64,000 bases of DNA from JBDSSS01 sp963764195. GTDB lineage: Bacteria; Actinomycetota; Actinomycetes; Actinomycetales; Dermatophilaceae. The number at the start of each line of letters is the position of its first letter. Positions within the stretch are counted from its first letter, which is position 1. Location: positions 186,001 through 250,000 of the forward strand of contig CAVXRG010000010.1 of NCBI GenBank assembly GCA_963764195.1. The letters are read 5' to 3'. The translations under genes were made by a program, and so were the position numbers. The notes beneath the pieces were generated by a model. It was not told where the DNA came from and did not search any database. It saw only the letters and a list, made by a program, of their open reading frames with translations. Below are positions 59,623 through 64,000 of the stretch, piece by piece.

Positions 59623-60009
59623 ATGGCACTCGACGCCGACCGCACCAAGCCCGAGATCGACTTCCCCGAGGGCGACACGCCCGACGACCTCGTCATCGAG
59701 GACCTCATCGAGGGTGACGGCCGCGAAGCCGCTGCCGGTGACACCGTGAGCGCGCACTACGTCGGGGTCGCCCACTCGACCGGCGAGGAGTTCGACTCCT
59801 CGTGGGGACGTGGCGCCCCGCTCGACTTCCGGCTCGGCGTCGGCATGGTCATCCAGGGCTGGGACCGCGGCATCGAGGGGATGAAGGTCGGTGGCCGTCG
59901 CAAGCTGACCATCCCCGCGCACCTCGGCTACGGCGACCGCGGCGCCGGCGCGGCGATCGCCCCGGGGGAGACGCTCATCTTCGTCGTCGACCTCGCCGGC
60001 GTGCGCTGA
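59623..60009 (+). CDS. Cytoplasmic FKBP-type peptidyl-prolyl isomerase
   Basis: A 128-residue single-domain isomerase without a signal peptide. The active-site segments EEFDSSWGRGAPLDFRLGVG and MVIQGWDRGIEGMKVGGRRK, then LTIPAHLGYGDRGAG and LIFVVDLAGV, are complete, so it should be active. Its upstream neighbour is an exported paralogue; the two together would serve both sides of the membrane. It is convergent with the DUF3866 gene, 18 bp apart. Confidence 0.93.
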   Translation: MALDADRTKPEIDFPEGDTPDDLVIEDLIEGDGREAAAGDTVSAHYVGVAHSTGEEFDSSWGRGAPLDFRLGVGMVIQGWDRGIEGMKVGGRRKLTIPAHLGYGDRGAGAAIAPGETLIFVVDLAGVR

Positions 60010-60027
60010 GGTGGGCTGAGACCGCGC

Positions 60028-61125
60028 TCAACCCTGCACGAGACGGGCGGCGAACCGCCCCGCGACGGCCGCGCCCAGGAAACTGGCGCGGTCGTCGTCG
60101 TGTCCCCGGCCCATCGTCGACAGCGGGACCGGGCTCGACCGGAGCGCGTCGTCGAGCCCCTCGCAGCCCACCTCGTGCAGGCGCAGCCGTCCGTCCGAGG
60201 CCGCACACAGCGCGCGGGCCTGCGTGAGCACCTGCGCCCCCAGCTCACCGGGGAGCACCGGGGCGACGACGTCGGCCGGCACGAGCGCGACGCGTCCGTA
60301 TGCCGTGAGGCTGTGGTGTGACACGCCGCGGTGCCGCTCGCGTGGGTCGGCCTCCGAGATTCGCAGCGAGCAGACCGGTCGGCCGTGCAAGATGCCGGCG
60401 GCGTTGACGGCCTCGCCGGCCGAGGTCCCGGAGAAGCCCCACCGGGTGCCGGTGCCGAGGTTGCCCGGCCCCTGGCTGACGACGACGACGTCGGCGCCGA
60501 CGACGTCGCGCGCGGCGAGCAGGCCGGTGTGCACGTTGACGGCTTCGAGGTCGCCGCCGTGAGCCTGCCCGACGGTGATCGACGCGGCCAGCCAGCCTGC
60601 TTCCCGCAGCCCGGCGACGGTGCGCGAGAAGGAGATCGGCAGGGCTCCGCCATCAGTCATGACGTAGGCGACGCGGAGCCCGGGCCCCGTCTCGCGCAGG
60701 CCGGCGAGGACGGCCGGCAGGGCCGAGTGCAGGTCGGCGACGACGACGGGCATCCCGCCGAGGTCGTCGGCGTCGCGCAGCGTCGCGTGGTGCTCGCTGT
60801 CCTGCTCGTCGACCCCGAGCACCATCGTCTGGCTGCCGGTGTAGCGGGCCTTGACGACGTGGCCGAGCATGTCCCGCACGTCCGAGACCGGCTCCGGCAG
60901 GTGGTCGGGCGCCGCGACGACGATGGCGAGGCCACCGGTCCCGAGGCCGCGCTCGAGGGCGGTCGTGTTGAGCAGGACCGGCGCGCCGGGCGGCAGCTCG
61001 CCGACGGCGTCGAGGTAACCGAGCGCGCGGACCTGCTCACCGGAGGCGAGCCGGGCGGCATACTCCACGGCGCCCGCCCACCGGGACCGCACCTCGACGA
61101 CGACCGCGGAGCGCCACTGGATCAT
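60028..61125 (-). CDS. DUF3866 family protein
   Basis: A 365-residue protein of unknown function. Conserved pieces are NTTALERGLGTGGLAIVVAA (about residue 53), HVVKARYTGSQTMVLGVDEQ (about 88), MPVVVADLHSALPAVLAG (about 125) and VVVSQGPGNLGTGTRWGFSG (about 214). The Gly-rich G-P-G-N-L-G-T-G-T loop may bind a nucleotide or phosphate. DUF3866 is widespread and usually encoded near pafBC in actinobacteria, as here (divergent, about 100 bp). The start is ATG at 61125. Confidence 0.9.
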   Translation of the reverse strand: MIQWRSAVVVEVRSRWAGAVEYAARLASGEQVRALGYLDAVGELPPGAPVLLNTTALERGLGTGGLAIVVAAPDHLPEPVSDVRDMLGHVVKARYTGSQTMVLGVDEQDSEHHATLRDADDLGGMPVVVADLHSALPAVLAGLRETGPGLRVAYVMTDGGALPISFSRTVAGLREAGWLAASITVGQAHGGDLEAVNVHTGLLAARDVVGADVVVVSQGPGNLGTGTRWGFSGTSAGEAVNAAGILHGRPVCSLRISEADPRERHRGVSHHSLTAYGRVALVPADVVAPVLPGELGAQVLTQARALCAASDGRLRLHEVGCEGLDDALRSSPVPLSTMGRGHDDDRASFLGAAVAGRFAARLVQG

Positions 61126-61225
61126 GGGCCGACCCTACCGAGGCCCGGGACGTCAGCCACGCGTCGACGGCCCGTTCGGGTAGCGTCGGACTGCCCACCC
61201 GCCGTCGCCCCGAGGAAGGTCCCCG

Positions 61226-62245
61226 ATGAGCCCTGCGTCACCCTCGGCCGAGAAGACCGAGCGGCTGCTCAACCTCATCCTGGCCCTGAAGTCCGCTCGC
61301 CGGCCCGTGTCCAAGCAGAAGATCCGTGAGGCGCTGCCGAGCTATGCGGCCGCCACCAGCGTCGAGGCCTTCGACCGGATGTTCGAGCGCGACAAGGACG
61401 AGCTGCGCGAGATGGGCGTGCCGATCCTCACCACCGTCATCGACCCGCTCTTCGACGACGAGGTCGGCTACCGGATCGACTCGAGCGAGGCCGGTCTCCC
61501 GGCGATCTCGTTCGAGCCCGAGGAGGTCGCCGCCCTCGCCCTTGCTGCCCGTGCGTGGTCGACCGCGAGCATCTCCGGCACGGCCTCGGCCGGGCTGCGC
61601 AAGCTGCGGCTGTCCGGTGTCGAGATCGACGAGTCGATGGCCGCCGGCGTCGAGCCGCGGATCCGCACCAAGGAGCCCGCCTTCTCCGCCGTCCACGCGG
61701 CGGTGACCGCCCTCCAGCCGATCACCTTCGACTACCGGCGCAACGACGGCGTGCTCGCCGCGCGGCACGTCCAGCCGTGGGCGCTGAAGAACTGGCGCGG
61801 GCGCTGGTACCTCACCGGCTGGGACGTCGACCGCCAGGACGAGCGGGCCTTCCGGCTCAGCCGCTTCGAGGGGGCCGTCCGCAAGAAGGGACGCGCCGCG
61901 TCGTACGCCGTGCCCGGCGACCACGTCCCGGAGGTCGCCCTGCGCGCCCAGGAGGGAGAGCCGTCCGGCACCGCCGTGATCCGCCTGCGGCACGGCCGCG
62001 GCCACACCCTGCGCGCGCACGCCTCGGCGGTGCGCGAGCTCGACAACCGCTGGGCCGAGGTCGAGGTGCCCTACCGCCGGGGCACGACCGAGCGCGACGT
62101 CGTCGCCCTCGGCACCCACGCCGTCGCCGTGTCGCCCGCCGACCTCGTTTCCGGCGTCGTCGCGGCGCTGACGGCCGCGGCCCGGGTGAACGACACCAGC
62201 ACCGACACCAGCACCGACACCAGCAGCACAGGGGAGACGCCGTGA
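61226..62245 (+). CDS. pafB: WYL-domain transcriptional regulator PafB
   Basis: A 339-residue regulator with an N-terminal winged-helix domain (about residues 1-85: TERLLNLILALKSARRPVSK, then QKIREALPSYAAA) and a WYL domain (about 140-240: PWALKNWRGRWYLTGWDVDR) of the type that senses single-stranded DNA. PafB and PafC together activate RecA-independent DNA-damage genes in mycobacteria. The C-terminus carries a short ST-D-T repeat (12-bp units) before the stop. Its stop overlaps the pafC GTG (GTGA at 62242). Confidence 0.9.
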   Translation: MSPASPSAEKTERLLNLILALKSARRPVSKQKIREALPSYAAATSVEAFDRMFERDKDELREMGVPILTTVIDPLFDDEVGYRIDSSEAGLPAISFEPEEVAALALAARAWSTASISGTASAGLRKLRLSGVEIDESMAAGVEPRIRTKEPAFSAVHAAVTALQPITFDYRRNDGVLAARHVQPWALKNWRGRWYLTGWDVDRQDERAFRLSRFEGAVRKKGRAASYAVPGDHVPEVALRAQEGEPSGTAVIRLRHGRGHTLRAHASAVRELDNRWAEVEVPYRRGTTERDVVALGTHAVAVSPADLVSGVVAALTAAARVNDTSTDTSTDTSSTGETP

Positions 62246-63282
62246 CCGCGGACCGCGCCGGGACCACGCGACCGGCCGGGGCGTCCCGCCCGGCGAAGCC
62301 GCCGGCCGAGACCGCCACCCAACGCCTCGGCCGCCTGCTCGACATGGTCCCGTGGCTGATCCAGCACCGCGGGGTCCCCATCGGGGAGGCCGCGTCGGAG
62401 TTCGGCGTCAGCGAGGCCCAGATCGTCGACGACCTCGAGCTGCTCTTCGTCTGCGGCACCCCCGGCTACGGCCATGCCGAGCTGATCGACGCCCAGTGGG
62501 ACACCGGTCACATCTACCTCGACAACGCCGAGGACATCGCCAGCCCGATGCGCCTGACCCGCGACGAGGCGGTGACCCTGACGGCCGGGCTCCAGGCCCT
62601 CGGGGCGAGCCTGCTCAACCCGGAGATCGTCGAGCGCACGCTCGCGAAGATCCGGGCCGCCTCGACCGCGACGGCCCCCGCCGCCGACCCCGGCCAGGAC
62701 CCGGCCCGCCGGATCGCCCTCGACCTCGACGACGGCAGCCAGCACGAGGCGATGGCCCCGCTGAAAGCCGCCTTCACCGCCGGCCGGCGGGTCCACCTGA
62801 CCTACTTCGTCGCGACCCGTGACGAGAGCACCGAGCGCGACGTCGACATCATGCGCATCCTCAACCTCGACGGCCAGTGGTACGTCGAGGGCTGGTGTCA
62901 CCGCGCCGACGACGTGCGCCTCTTCCGCCTCGACCGGGTCGAGGCCGTGTCGGTCCTCGACGTCGACGGCACCCCGCCGGAGCGGGCGCGGCCGCGCGAC
63001 CTCGACGACGTGTTCGTGGCCAGCGCCAGCGACCTGACGGTCGTCATCGAGGCCTCGAGCGGGGCGGCGTGGATCGCCGACTACTACCCCAGCGAGGGCG
63101 TCGAGCGCGCCGCCGACGGTACCGTCCGGGTCACCCTCAAGGTGGCCGACCCCGCCCTCGTGCGCCGCCTCATGCTGCGGCTCGGGGGAGAGGCTCGCGT
63201 GGTCGAGCCGGCCTGGCTCGCCGCCAAGGTGACCGAGGAGGCCCGGGCGGCGCTCGGTGCCTACCCACGTCTCGAGGCTTGA
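62242..63282 (+). CDS. pafC: WYL-domain transcriptional regulator PafC
   Basis: A 346-residue paralogue of PafB. A Pro/Ala-rich start is followed by an HTH-like region (TATQRLGRLLDMVPWLIQHR, GEAASEFGVSEAQIVDDLEL) and a WYL domain (MRILNLDGQWYVEGWCHRAD, about 210), plus a C-terminal WCX-like domain. The overlap with pafB implies a shared dimer or fusion-like complex, as known in mycobacteria. The tat genes follow 118 bp downstream, as in other actinobacteria. Confidence 0.9.
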   Translation: MTADRAGTTRPAGASRPAKPPAETATQRLGRLLDMVPWLIQHRGVPIGEAASEFGVSEAQIVDDLELLFVCGTPGYGHAELIDAQWDTGHIYLDNAEDIASPMRLTRDEAVTLTAGLQALGASLLNPEIVERTLAKIRAASTATAPAADPGQDPARRIALDLDDGSQHEAMAPLKAAFTAGRRVHLTYFVATRDESTERDVDIMRILNLDGQWYVEGWCHRADDVRLFRLDRVEAVSVLDVDGTPPERARPRDLDDVFVASASDLTVVIEASSGAAWIADYYPSEGVERAADGTVRVTLKVADPALVRRLMLRLGGEARVVEPAWLAAKVTEEARAALGAYPRLEA

Positions 63283-63400
63283 CCGACCCGGCGGGTCCGG
63301 GGTGGTGGGCCCGTCGTCGGACGTATGCTGTCGAGGTACGGCGTGCCTGCCGCACGACGAGGTCCGGCCACCGGACGGCTTTCGACGAGGAGAGAACACC

Positions 63401-63703
63401 ATGCCCAACCTGGGTGCCCCCGAGCTGATCATCATCGCGATCGTCGTCATCGCCCTGTTCGGCTGGAAGAAGCTCCCCGACATGGCCCGCAGTCTCGGTC
63501 GCTCGGCGCGCGTCTTCAAGTCCGAGGTGGACGAGATGAAGAAGGACGGCAAGGAGCAGGCCAACGGCTCGACCGTGCGCGGCGACGTCATCAGCACCGA
63601 CAACGAGCGGCTCGAAGCAGAGGCCCGGGCCGCCGAGGCCGAGTCCAAGGCCGCGGAGGCCCGCGCCGAGGCCAACCGCATGCGTGGCGACTCGACCTTC
63701 TGA
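63401..63703 (+). CDS. tatA: Twin-arginine translocase subunit TatA
   Basis: A 100-residue Tat pore protein. A single N-terminal helix (PELIIIAIVVIALFGWKKLP) is followed by the hinge and an amphipathic helix (DMARSLGRSARVFKSEVDEM), then an Ala/Glu-rich tail. ATG at 63401 follows AGGAGAG. It lies immediately upstream of tatC, so the two form the export operon. TatB is not here; in actinobacteria it is usually elsewhere. Confidence 0.92.
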   Translation: MPNLGAPELIIIAIVVIALFGWKKLPDMARSLGRSARVFKSEVDEMKKDGKEQANGSTVRGDVISTDNERLEAEARAAEAESKAAEARAEANRMRGDSTF

Positions 63704-63742
63704 CCGGCCCCGCTTCCTCGAACTGACAGACGGTCCACCTGA

Positions 63743-64000
63743 ATGGCACTGCTGCAGAAGCGCAACACCGACGGTCGGATGGCGCTCGCCGACCACCTGC
63801 GTGAGCTGCGCAACCGGCTGACGATCAGCGCCGTCGCGATCATCGTCGCCGGCATCGTCGGCTGGATCTACTACAACTGGGTCATCGAGCAGTTGACCAG
63901 GCCCCTCACCGAGCTCAACAAGGGCCGCGAGGGTGTCGTCAACATCAACTTCTCGGGGATGACGGACGCCTTCGCCCTCCAGCTGACGGTGTCCCTCTTC
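63743..64000 (+). CDS. tatC: Twin-arginine translocase subunit TatC, 3' end outside window
   Basis: The first 86 codons of TatC, the signal-peptide receptor of the Tat translocase. The N-terminus MALLQKRNTDGRMALADHLR is followed by ELRNRLTISAVAIIVAGIVG and IYYNW, the first transmembrane helix, with the conserved L-x-E-L-R-x-R-L pattern. The frame is open to the window edge at 64000. ATG at 63743 is used. Confidence 0.93.
   Translation, partial: MALLQKRNTDGRMALADHLRELRNRLTISAVAIIVAGIVGWIYYNWVIEQLTRPLTELNKGREGVVNINFSGMTDAFALQLTVSLF

Overview
The window is high-GC actinobacterial chromosome. The mycothiol ligase MshC, a complete Pup-proteasome system, F420-type oxidoreductase, PafBC regulators and many actinobacterial DUF families (DUF3090, DUF3866, DUF5703, DUF5997, DUF3054) point to Actinomycetota. 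The gene families and codon use would suit the Intrasporangiaceae/Micrococcales, but that placement is inference.

Layout. 1-5 kb: an rRNA/tRNA methyltransferase cut by the window edge, a HipA-like kinase/DUF3037 pair, an MFS transporter, tRNA-Leu(GAG) and an M20 hydrolase. 5-13.9 kb: a lipoprotein, a poly-aspartate protein, oxidoreductases, UppP, CorA, then the conserved four-gene run phosphatase - DUF3090 - SCO1664-type kinase-like protein - mshC. 14-21 kb: PAC2 protein, cobalamin-dependent MetH, a HAD phosphatase, an HTH-less LysR-type sensor domain divergent from DUF5997. 21-28 kb: a NarL-type two-component system, small membrane proteins, and a nucleobase unit of NCS1 permease plus yeast-FCY1-like cytosine deaminase, followed by a decayed isopenicillin-N-synthase-like oxygenase gene.

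That oxygenase relic is split by the most notable element here: a Tn3-family transposon at 28104-36206. I could delimit it from about 41-bp terminal inverted repeats and a 5-bp target duplication (GACTT). It carries TnpA, a divergent tyrosine recombinase with a candidate resolution site between them, a fragment of a second Tn3 transposase, and a compact cargo operon of lower GC: a secreted four-cysteine protein, an ABC ATPase and two membrane proteins. I do not recognise the secreted protein. The operon is the best candidate in this window for an undescribed exported-peptide or envelope-defence system.

36-46 kb: a DUF4825 lipoprotein, a MocR regulator divergent from a methylmalonate-semialdehyde dehydrogenase and a class III aminotransferase, homocysteine methyltransferase, a RecB-like nuclease, an M50 protease and a short SSB. 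45.6-64 kb: trmI, the proteasome ATPase, dop-pup-prcB-prcA, pafA, two FKBP isomerases, pafB-pafC and tatA-tatC. Two blocks on the opposite strand interrupt this order: DUF3054/prs/esterase, and a DivIVA-like coiled-coil protein with an epimerase. Dop deamidates Pup, PafA attaches it to targets, Mpa unfolds them and PrcAB degrades them. PafBC is the neighbouring DNA-damage regulator.

A non-palindromic decamer, GTATGCCGCT, occurs ten times by hand count across the chromosomal sequence and not at all in the transposon.
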